From assembly GCF_018130765.1 (NCBI RefSeq), contig NZ_JAFCJZ010000002.1:310001-374000 (forward strand): DNA of 64,000 nt. The letters are read 5' to 3'. This stretch comes from Bradyrhizobium iriomotense. GTDB lineage: Bacteria > Pseudomonadota > Alphaproteobacteria > Rhizobiales > Xanthobacteraceae. Both the position numbers and the translations under genes were made by a program. Below are positions 44,242 to 53,000 of this stretch, piece after piece. The stretch's first letter is position 1. Each line of letters begins with the position of its first letter. The notes under the pieces were generated by a model that was not told where the DNA came from, did no database searches, and saw only the letters and a program-made list of their open reading frames with translations.

Positions 44242-45293
44242 TGAAGAGTAACGCGCAAACCAAGCCGGCAGAGCCGGAGAGTCTGGCCTCGATCCGCGCG
44301 CGGTTCAAGGAAATGAAGGTCGACAACAAGCGGCTCGAGATGATCGAGGCCGAGATCAACGACCTGCTGGAGGAGACCGAGGCGTCCGTCGCCATCGACC
44401 AGGAGCAGGAGGCCGAGGCCGAAGAGAACGAACAGACCATCAAGTACACCGAGATGGACGTGGTTTCTATCATCGGCCCGACCGGATCGACGAAGAGCAC
44501 GTCGGTCGAGAAGATCGTCGAGAAGTGGAACAAGAAGCGCCCGGGTCAGATGCCCGTCGTCATGGTGACCATTCGCTCGTCGACGCGCAACGAAAAGCAG
44601 CTTCAGGTCCAGATCCTCGAGGCGTTCAAGGACCCGCAGGCCGATTTGGTGCGCAGGACCAACAACTACTCGCCCGACCAGGCGATCCGGGCCATACGGA
44701 AGATTGCGCGCGCGAAAGGCACCTACGTCGTCGTCCTGGACGAGGCGAACAACATGATTGGCCAGGACGCCATCGCGACCGCGCGCCCGATGGCCAAGGC
44801 GATCAAAAGCCTGGTGAACGAAGGCGTTTTCGCGGTCGTCGTCATGGGGACCGCGAAGGCGCATCGGCTGTTCGAGGTCGATCCTGAGCTCAACACCCGA
44901 AAGACGGCCGACATCAATCTCGATCCGGTCAATCTCTCCATCCCGAGCGAGCGTAGCTACTTCTTCAAGTTCATCGGACAGATCGATCGGCAGATGGAGC
45001 GTGACGGCATCGTCGAGACGAGGGTCCGCCTCATCGAAGACAACCGGAGCAGGGCGATGGTCTACGACATGTCGGGAGGCGTTGTCGGAAACGTCGTCCG
45101 CATCCTGCGCATCGCTCTTCGTCTCGCGCACCGAGAGAAGCGACGGAGCATCGAATGGAAGGATATCGAGGCCGGCTACTACGCCTGGAAGACGTTGCAG
45201 GTCGACGACAACGGCCAGCCGGTCGAAATCTACGACCCGTTCGCCGATGGGCCGAAGGCGCGGACCCTCGAAGCGGTTGAGAGGCTGGGTTAG
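44238..45293 (+). CDS. tnsC: TnsC, AAA+ transposition regulator
   Basis: A 351-residue AAA+ ATPase of the TnsC/TniB type, which assembles on target DNA and links the target selector TniQ/TnsD to the TnsAB transposase. An acidic coiled N-terminus (residues about 20-70) precedes the P-loop IIGPTGSTKSTS (about 79-90). The P-loop reads GPTGSTKS, so the Gly directly before the Lys of the consensus GxxxxGK[S/T] is replaced by Thr. Walker B is TYVVVLDEANNM (about 161-172), and a sensor-like VVMGTAKAHRL follows. Two ATG codons (44238 and 44241) are possible; the first overlaps the tnsB stop by 4 bp. Confidence 0.9.
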   Translation: MMKSNAQTKPAEPESLASIRARFKEMKVDNKRLEMIEAEINDLLEETEASVAIDQEQEAEAEENEQTIKYTEMDVVSIIGPTGSTKSTSVEKIVEKWNKKRPGQMPVVMVTIRSSTRNEKQLQVQILEAFKDPQADLVRRTNNYSPDQAIRAIRKIARAKGTYVVVLDEANNMIGQDAIATARPMAKAIKSLVNEGVFAVVVMGTAKAHRLFEVDPELNTRKTADINLDPVNLSIPSERSYFFKFIGQIDRQMERDGIVETRVRLIEDNRSRAMVYDMSGGVVGNVVRILRIALRLAHREKRRSIEWKDIEAGYYAWKTLQVDDNGQPVEIYDPFADGPKARTLEAVERLG

Positions 45294-45298
45294 GCACC

Positions 45299-47668
45299 AT
45301 GGGAGGAAGTGTTGCCACCTACGAAATCCGCCCCTTCGTGGCGGACATGCCCGGGCCTATCGACGACGAAAGCCTGCTGGGGTTCGTCAGCCGCGCTTTG
45401 CGTCAGACCCTCATCGTCAAACTGAGACACGGACTGGCGCTCGCCGATGTGCGCCTGGCCGGTAGTCCCAGCGGCGTCAACATCGCCGAAGAGCAGGCGG
45501 CAGGGCTTGCCACCCTCTTCAAGGTGGACCGCGAGCAGATAGTGCGCAGGCTCCATCCCAAGACCGCTTTCGACCATATCGTCGGCAGAGGCGGCGAGGC
45601 CGTCGATTTCTTCGGCACGAAGATCCGGACGCAATATCTCGAGACCATGTTCAGGAGAGTGTCCCCGCGGGCTCTGGCCGTCGCGCCGTACCACCGGGCA
45701 CTTTGGGATCTGCGGCCGTTCAATTTCGATCCGCAGACCCGGGAGATGCTTCTCAAGAGTTGCCCGGTTTGCGGAGAGAAACTGCGATGGGTCTTCGTTC
45801 GCGGTCCCACGCACTGTGATCACTGCGTCACCGAACGAGGTCTGCGGAAAACCGACCTGCGGGAGCATCCCCAGCCGGTGTTCGAGTTTGAGGACGAAGA
45901 GGCCATCGATTTCGTGGTCGGTCTGGTCCATCCGGAAGCGCAGAGACGCGAAGCGGTTAGGAAATCCCTTCCCCCCGGCTTGGCGGAGGCCTCGAACTCC
46001 GACGTCTTCGAGGCGGTCGTCACCATCGCGAGCTGTTTTCGACCGGAGAACGTGACGAAGATGTTCTCCGTTGGTCGCCCCCTGCGCGCCGGCGACTTCG
46101 ACGGTCTCACTCCCGATCTGCTCGAGATCGCCGGGCGAATGGTCATCGGGGGAGCCAACGGCTTCGCGGCCGGGACGGCCCGGCTGAGGGCGCATATGGC
46201 CGACAGAAAGAAGACCCACGGCATGTTCGCTGAGATCGGACCGCTCGCGGGCACGATCAACGACAAGAGTCTCGCACCGGTCGTTCGGGAATTCCTGGTC
46301 GAAAGCCTACAGCAGGACCTGCTAGATACCAGCGAATTGGGCCTGATCCGGAGACGGCTGGGCGCCGTCATGACGAAATCGAGTGGCGCGTGGATCAACT
46401 TGCAGGAGGCATTCGAACTGTTTGGGGTTTCCAAGCATGCGTTGCAGCGCTTGGTCGCGACCGGCCTGGTCGAGGTCAGGCGCACTGACCTCGACAGCTC
46501 GCCCGTCCTGATGAATCGGGAAGAGATCGCGCCCTTGGCCGCCCTCTACAAGGACGCCATGGACGAGAACAGAGCCAAGGCGGCCCTGCGGGTTTCGACC
46601 GCCGAGCTCAACGAGCTCGCCGACCGCGGTTTGCTTCAGAGAATCGCGGACCCCGTCAAGTCCATGCTGGGCAGCAAAAGCAACACTGTGTATCGGGCTT
46701 CGTCCGTAAAAGGCGTCATGATCGCCATTAAGAAGCGTGCGGGTGCGCCCAACCCGTCGCGACGGACCAAGGATCATCTTTGGAACGAGGCCCGGAGGCT
46801 GCCTTCGCCGTTGCCTTGGCCCGCGATCATCGAGCTGCTTCTGTCCGGTGACATCAAGATCGAGCGCCATCGGGAGGATAAGGACTGGCGAAAGTGCGTG
46901 GCGCTCGCCGACTTCGATGCTTTCGAGACAATCGTGAGGGCCGAGCAGGCCAAGGGTCCGGCGGTGCAGTCGACCTGGTTGAGCCGGGGCCAGGCGGCGG
47001 AGGCGCTCAACATCGCCGAGAGTTCGGTCCGGAAGGTCGCTGAAGCGGGGTTTCTGTCGAGCAAGCGCGACGGAGCTCGCACGATGTACAAGCGCTCCGA
47101 CGTGGCAGAAACTGCCCGAAAGTACGTCTTTCTTCCGGAGATGGTCGAACGCTCGCCCTTAAATGTTGCTCACGAGGTCAGTCGCTGGATGAAATCGGTC
47201 GGCATCGAGCCACTCTTAGAACGGGGCAAGAGCATTTTCCCGATCTACGACAGAGCGAGCTTCGAGCGCGCTCTCCCGTCGATGCCCGCCGCCCTGAATC
47301 AAATCGAGCTGCCGGAGAGGGCGAATGCCCGAGTGCCGGCCGCCGTGAAACGGGAGGCGGTCAAACAGGTCGAGAGCGGGCTAAGCGCGCATTTCGTCGC
47401 CAGACGCCTGGGTGTCAGCAACACGGCCGTCCAGGAGTGGGTGGCGTACTTTATCGAGAACGGGGACGTGCCACCGGCGAGCAAGCTCGAGGGCCGTGAA
47501 GACTATGTCCGGTCGGCCATCGAAGCCGATCCTTCGCGCAGCACGCATTCGCTTTGGCAGTCCTTCAAGAAAAGTGGGCTCGATGTAGGCTACACCATCA
47601 CGGCCAAGTTCATCGCCGAACTCGGATATCAGCGGGATGCTGCGGGGCATTTGGCCCTGAAGGACTGA
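45299..47668 (+). CDS. TniQ/TnsD-type target-site selector
   Basis: A 789-residue TniQ-family protein. The N-terminus has the TniQ pattern (ADMPGPIDDESLLGFVSRAL) and a zinc ribbon, CPVCGEKL (about 154) with HCDHC (about 172-176). The rest contains several helix-turn-helix-like units (WINLQEAFELFGVSKHALQR; WLSRGQAAEALNIAESSVRK) and a C-terminal transposase-type one (AVKQVESGLSAHFVARRLGV, then SNTAVQEWV). Such length is typical of sequence-specific TnsD selectors rather than short CRISPR-linked TniQ. Because the element sits 31-35 bp past the dksA stop, this protein probably recognises the 3' end of dksA. The gene starts 5 bp after tnsC. Confidence 0.88.
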   Translation: MGGSVATYEIRPFVADMPGPIDDESLLGFVSRALRQTLIVKLRHGLALADVRLAGSPSGVNIAEEQAAGLATLFKVDREQIVRRLHPKTAFDHIVGRGGEAVDFFGTKIRTQYLETMFRRVSPRALAVAPYHRALWDLRPFNFDPQTREMLLKSCPVCGEKLRWVFVRGPTHCDHCVTERGLRKTDLREHPQPVFEFEDEEAIDFVVGLVHPEAQRREAVRKSLPPGLAEASNSDVFEAVVTIASCFRPENVTKMFSVGRPLRAGDFDGLTPDLLEIAGRMVIGGANGFAAGTARLRAHMADRKKTHGMFAEIGPLAGTINDKSLAPVVREFLVESLQQDLLDTSELGLIRRRLGAVMTKSSGAWINLQEAFELFGVSKHALQRLVATGLVEVRRTDLDSSPVLMNREEIAPLAALYKDAMDENRAKAALRVSTAELNELADRGLLQRIADPVKSMLGSKSNTVYRASSVKGVMIAIKKRAGAPNPSRRTKDHLWNEARRLPSPLPWPAIIELLLSGDIKIERHREDKDWRKCVALADFDAFETIVRAEQAKGPAVQSTWLSRGQAAEALNIAESSVRKVAEAGFLSSKRDGARTMYKRSDVAETARKYVFLPEMVERSPLNVAHEVSRWMKSVGIEPLLERGKSIFPIYDRASFERALPSMPAALNQIELPERANARVPAAVKREAVKQVESGLSAHFVARRLGVSNTAVQEWVAYFIENGDVPPASKLEGREDYVRSAIEADPSRSTHSLWQSFKKSGLDVGYTITAKFIAELGYQRDAAGHLALKD

Positions 47669-47791
47669 CGGGCGCCGCCAGTCGACCGAGTCGAAGTCTT
47701 CGTTTTCGATCGAGTCTGGTCGGGACCATGGAACTACCTTAAAGATAGCTCGAATTCGTTCTCATCTAGAATTTGAGCCATCGAGAGTCAA

Positions 47792-48688
47792 ATGTCCGCG
47801 CCGGAGTGGGAAGCTTACAAGATTTCGTCGAGCTACTCGGAATTGACCGAGGTCAGGCATATCGTCCATCTGCCGGTCGCGCGACGCATCATCGAGGACG
47901 GCAAGATCAAGTCCGGTCTGGTCTTCGATAAGAGCCGGCTGAACAAGTCCCGGATCAGCGTTGCCTGGCTGTCGGCGAACGATTGGTCGGCGGGCTCCCT
48001 ATACGGGACGGTGGAATTCCGATTCTCTTGGGAACGGCTGGTGAAGCACAAGCGGATCTACTGGGTGGAGGCCATGCCGAACTACCACCCGGCGGCCTAC
48101 CGGTATCTGCTCACGTATGACGAGATGACATCCCCGCTGGTGACGGCATATGATCCGGAGAAGGACGACGGACCGCTTAGGAAGATCGACGGGACCTGGC
48201 GCTGGAATCGCGAATTCACATCGGAGTTCATGATCGCCGACGATCTCACCATTCCCGAGACGACGGGGATTGCATTCGTCCATCACAACCAGAAATACTG
48301 TAGGACGAAAACGGTCTGCAACGAGCAGATCACGAACCCGACTCCGCAGCGGACTGCCGGAAAACTTCTAGCCTACATCCTCGCGCATGGCGTCCACGAT
48401 CTGGATAAGCACTTGCAGCCGGATGCCGGCGGCAGGAATTCGTCCTTGGACATGGGCAGCGCGTGGCTGTACCTCGTTTTCGATCACCTCGAATATGTCG
48501 GATCGATCACCGCCGAGGACGCTTGCGATAATATCCTGAAAGGTGCGCTCGCGCTTTTCGGCGTTGATAAGGTCGAGGACGGCAAGAAGCTGTTGACCCT
48601 GATGGCCGATAAGGAGCGCGCGACGGCCGCGCTCGCGAGATCGATCCGAAACCACTTCGATTCACCTGGTTGGGACTTCGGGCCATAA
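47792..48688 (+). CDS. Unknown protein downstream of tniQ, convergent with HEPN-like gene
   Basis: A 298-residue protein with no family I can name. The N-terminal 160 residues (VRHIVHLPVARRIIEDGKIK, SRISVAWLSANDWSAGSLYG, RIYWVEAMPNYHPAAYRYLL) show a spacing reminiscent of ADP-ribosyltransferase-like folds: His, then a strand with Ser/Tyr, then a late Glu or Asn. The second half is helical. This is a weak structural impression. It is separated from tniQ by 123 bp and converges on the HEPN-like gene at 48774. A toxin or defence effector role is possible. Confidence 0.6.
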   Translation: MSAPEWEAYKISSSYSELTEVRHIVHLPVARRIIEDGKIKSGLVFDKSRLNKSRISVAWLSANDWSAGSLYGTVEFRFSWERLVKHKRIYWVEAMPNYHPAAYRYLLTYDEMTSPLVTAYDPEKDDGPLRKIDGTWRWNREFTSEFMIADDLTIPETTGIAFVHHNQKYCRTKTVCNEQITNPTPQRTAGKLLAYILAHGVHDLDKHLQPDAGGRNSSLDMGSAWLYLVFDHLEYVGSITAEDACDNILKGALALFGVDKVEDGKKLLTLMADKERATAALARSIRNHFDSPGWDFGP

Positions 48689-48773
48689 AAGGCCTCTCGA
48701 CGGTGAGTTCAGTCTACGTGCGAGACGGCGCGCTTGTCGTCGCGGTCGCCCAAACCAGCGGTGCGAGCACCGA

Positions 48774-49616
48774 TCATGAGATCGAAAAAGCGTTCAGGCT
48801 GGAGAAGTCCGCAGCCGTGAACCGTGTCTTCGCGACGGGCCCGAGCTGAAGTGCCTTGTGCAGGTACTCGTCGAACCAATTCAAAACGTCGGCGACGACC
48901 GCATCGCATTCGGCTTTGCCGGGGCCGCGAAACCGGCTTCCGATCAGTTGGCCGCCGTGGACAATCTCGTTCCGCATGTTCTTGAAGTCGGTGGACAGAA
49001 CCCGGAGGCCGATCCTGTTCGCGGCATCGGTCACTCCATCGTAGAAGGAGAGGCGATTCACGTTCTGTCGTGTCTCCTCGGTCGCGACGATGATCTGGAG
49101 AAGCGTGGTTGCGCTGAGATAGAGATCTTCGAGGGACCAGCACGCTAAGGCGTCCAGCCAGTGATGGATGAGCAAAAGTGCCTTTTCTGTTTGGCCAGCC
49201 GACGGGTAGGCCGCGACGAAATTCTCAACGAGAGTTTTGAATTCGTCGGGGTTCGTCACCACCGGCGAACTGCGGTCGACGGCCCTGGCTCTCGGCCATT
49301 GATGACTGGTCTGCATGAACTTCACCTCGCTGCTCAAGGTCGCCTTGGAGATGGTGGCGACGAGGCCGACCGCGTACGATGCCGCGAGCAGGATGGGCGT
49401 GAGTTGTTCGAGCGCCGCGTCCGCTCTCGCGGATGGGACAAGCGGGATGTTCATCTCGATGTAGTATGTGTCGGCGCACTGTCCGTTGTTGATGGCCGCT
49501 TTGCTCTTTTCGTATTCGGCATATTTTCCCAGCGTCCATACGCCCGCCGGGGTCGTGATTTCGAGATGGTCCGGCTCGCCCGGGATGATGAGGTTGCAGA
49601 TGAAGAAACCGAGCAT
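48774..49616 (-). CDS. HEPN-like protein
   Basis: A 280-residue protein. The C-terminal domain contains LALIHHWLD-like helices (ALLLIHHWLDALACWSLEDL), then a helix ending FKNMRNEIVHGGQLI, in which RNEIVH is the R-x4-H ribonuclease motif of HEPN domains. HEPN proteins are common RNA-cleaving effectors in defence and toxin-antitoxin systems. The N-terminal half (LEITTPAGVWTLGKYAEYEK) is beta-rich and may sense a ligand. The ATG at 49616 has AGG at 8 bp. It is convergent with the 47792 gene. Some HEPN-like domains are structural, so nuclease activity is not certain. Confidence 0.65.
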   Translation of the reverse strand: MLGFFICNLIIPGEPDHLEITTPAGVWTLGKYAEYEKSKAAINNGQCADTYYIEMNIPLVPSARADAALEQLTPILLAASYAVGLVATISKATLSSEVKFMQTSHQWPRARAVDRSSPVVTNPDEFKTLVENFVAAYPSAGQTEKALLLIHHWLDALACWSLEDLYLSATTLLQIIVATEETRQNVNRLSFYDGVTDAANRIGLRVLSTDFKNMRNEIVHGGQLIGSRFRGPGKAECDAVVADVLNWFDEYLHKALQLGPVAKTRFTAADFSSLNAFSIS

Positions 49617-49702
49617 GTTGAACCTACCGACTACGGGATGGTCATTGAAAGGGCTCGTCTACGATCTACCGGCCCGTTGGTTCTTCGTCTAGTTCCTGGG
49701 TT

Positions 49703-50076
49703 TCACGAACCGCCGAAGACGTCGCTGAGGGCCCGTTCGGTTGCCACGTCGGTGCTGAGTACGTACAGTAGGTCGACGCCGTTTTGCTCGCACAGCCGCA
49801 TTTTGAAGGCGTCCCGTTTCTGCGCCCACGCCAGTCGTCTTCCCCGCCGAGAACGGGCACTGGGGTGAAGTGCTGCGCGCCTTGAAATTCGATCGACAGG
49901 TTGACGGTACTGGCGAGAATAACGTCGCCGAATTGTGCGGTGCCGAAAGAAATATGAATCGCCTGAGTGAAGTATTGGCAGGCAGATTTCAGCCTGGTCA
50001 GCCTTCGGTTGTGCGAACAAAAAACGCGACCGACTATTGCATCGAGCGATCGATGTACCCTAGGATTGAGTTCCAT
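49703..50076 (-). pseudogene. Frameshifted DUF559/Vsr-like nuclease relic
   Basis: The frame from 50076 reads STVNLSIEFQGAQHFTPVPV then LGGEDDW, and after a one-base shift near 49830 the other frame continues AWAQKRDAFKMRLCEQNGVD then LLYVLSTDVATERALSDVFG. Joined, this is the E-x-x-G-x-QH...GGE...R-D..K...C...G core of small PD-(D/E)XK nucleases. The shift splits the domain between catalytic blocks, so it is probably inactive. Confidence 0.6.
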
Positions 50077-50090
50077 CTTGGGGGATGGTC

Positions 50091-53000
50091 ATGTTTAAAA
50101 GAACTTTTTTTTTGCTGCTTTGCCTTTTCGTCTCGTTCGGCTTCGATCCACTAAATGCTCAAGGCCCAGTTCCGGTAGCGATTGGTTCGATTCCGGGGAC
50201 ATTTTCGGTCGACCTTTCCGGTAACTCGACCTATTCAGTACCCATCAAAATTCCTCCTGGCGCGGCGGGAACAGCGCCAAAGATCTCGTTGGTCTACGAC
50301 AGCGGATCGCTGGGCGGTGCATTGGGCGCCGGGTGGTCGATTTCGGGCCTGTCGGTCATTACGCGCGGCCCGAAAGACGTATTCACCGACGGTCTTAGCA
50401 GCGGAATAAAGCTGGATGATGGAGACGCATTTTACCTGGACGGGCAGCGGCTCATTCCGATCTCAGTCACAGGAGCGGGGGCCGGCCGAAAGATAGAGTA
50501 TCGCAAGGCGTTCGACGATCAGACGCGCATCACTCAGGTGGGCGCCGATTTCGGCCATTGCTATTTCAAGGTTGAGACCAAAGGCGGCGTCATTCTGCTG
50601 TTCAATGGAGAGCGTGGCAGCAGAGTATTGCTAGGGAATGGGTCAACCCTGCTGCTCGCCGAAAGCGCGGTCATCGACACGGCTGCAAGCAGGATAGTGA
50701 CCGATGCTACCGGCAACCAGACTGTAGAGGTTGGTGGAAACTATATCGAGTTCTATTATGCCGGAAACGGCAAGGGCAATTACGATATTGAGTCGATCAA
50801 GTACACCGGCCGCGGGAGGCTGGTTGGCGGCCAGATCAAGGCGGATGCCGGTTTCGAGCCGTTTGCGTCCATAGACTTCAAGTACGAAGCAGTCCGGGCG
50901 CTCTCCAACTATATCGCTGGGAGCGAGATCGTCCGCGACGTACGTCTGATCGAGGTATCGAACGGGATCATTGGCAGAGTCGGCCCTCCTGCCAATCGAT
51001 ATACCCTTGAGTACGAAAACCGGAATACGTCAAACCGGTTTGTTCTAAAAGCATTGCATCAATTTGGTTCTGATGGACAGGAGCTTCAGCCTACCAACTT
51101 CGAATACACAAAACCGCCGACCGGGTGGGTCGACGCGGCGTATCCGTTCCCGAATTCGGTCGTTCTGGCGGGACGCAACCGTCTGGGCGCGGGCTATCGT
51201 TTCAAGCACTTTGCACCTACCGGCAAGCTTCCGGATTTGCTGTTCGCGGCCCAGATCGAAGGCAAACTCGAAGCATTCGCCTTCCGCAACGATCTGGATG
51301 CCCTGCTTCCCGGAAATCGGGTTTGGACTCCGATGCCGGATTTCAAGCCGCCAGTTGCCTTCACCAATGCCGACGGTGCCGATCTCGGGGTCATCGTTGA
51401 GGACGTGAGAGGCAAAGGACAGGCAAGCCTGCTGCAAGGCTATCAGAAGACCGGCGAACCGGCGACCTTCGCGACTTATACCGCGGGTGCGAAGGCCTTC
51501 GACAAGGATGATCCCTATCAGTTGCCGTTCGTTGTCAGCCTCGACGGAAAGATCGTTGCGCAGTATCGATTTGCAAAGTTCTCGGGCGGTGCAGCGCCCG
51601 ATCTGATCTACGAGTCGATGGGTACGTCCGGTTTTTTGACCAACACCGGAAGCGGATGGCAGCCCGATCCCGCGCACCTCCCGCCGGTGGACCTCGATAG
51701 TCGAACATTGGTGATCGACATTGATTGCAGCGGCCATCCTGCGCTTTTGAGCGCAGTCAAAAATGGCGGCACCTACGATTGGAAAATTTATCGTTACCGG
51801 GCGACCAAGTGGGAAGAGGAACCCGCACTCAAGTTCAAGCCACGGTTCTCGGCCGCGACCGATCCTGCTGCGATCAGACAGATCACCTTTGACACGGGGG
51901 CTGGTGCGTGTCCCGGGCTGATTGTCGCTTCCGCAACCGGAGCGGGGGCGCGTGGTGCCTACGTGACGAGTTCGAACGGCTGGGTTCCGTTGGACGGACA
52001 GGGGGGACGGGTCGATAAGTCGCCTCCGTTCAATTTGGTGGACGCCGTTGGTAACGACCTCGGCGCAGTTGTCGCGGACGTTGATGGCGATGGCTTGCAG
52101 GATGTGATCGCGCACGCCCAGTTGCCAGACGGATCAGAAGTCCAGTTTGCGTACCTGCAATCGACCGTAGGCTGGGTTGCTTCGCCGGGCTTTAATCCGC
52201 CGCTGCTATCGACACTCAAAGTAGATGCTCCGCGAGTCGTCGCATTCATTGGTAATATCGATGGCAGTTCAGGTGACGACGTCATCAGCGTTAACGACAC
52301 CGCTTCCGTAACGCCAAATCAACAAAACATATTCGGGAACATTTTCGTCAGCGATGGTTCAAAGTTCAATACCGAGGCAGCTTACGCGCCTCCCGTGCAG
52401 TTCTCCAGAAAGGATAAGCAGGATCGCGGTGTTCGCATTCTGGATCTTCACGGGCGCAACCTGCCGGATATCATCTATCGTCGCGACGTGACCCAGGACG
52501 GGAAAACTGTCGCGGTCGCCGGAGCATCGCGCAACACCGGCGCCGGTTGGGTCGACGAACCCGGACTTGTCCCGCTCTCACCGCTCGCGTCGGACGACAT
52601 AGCAAGCAATCCGGCCCAGTTCGCCGACGTTTCCGGAAGCGGCTTTGCCGACATGATCTACAGCTATCGGGACAAGAACAACAAGCTCGACTGTCATCTG
52701 TATCGCAATGTCGCCCTCAATGACGAGCAGCGAAAATGGAGCGAAGTTGCGCCGGGGGGAGCAGAGGCGCTGACGATCCCGCCGACTTGCAGAGCGACCG
52801 ACGATGGACGGATCTGGCCGATCGCGACCAATCAGATTGGCGACATGGGAGTCCGTTTTGTCAAGCTGAACGATCAGCGGCTCGCAATGCTCGTCAGCTT
52901 TCTGGGGCCCAATCCCGCAAATGGTCTTGGAAAACGGGCGAATGTTAAAAAGTGCACGACTGACGCGGCTGGCGTCGAGCAATGTAACGGCTGGGATTGG

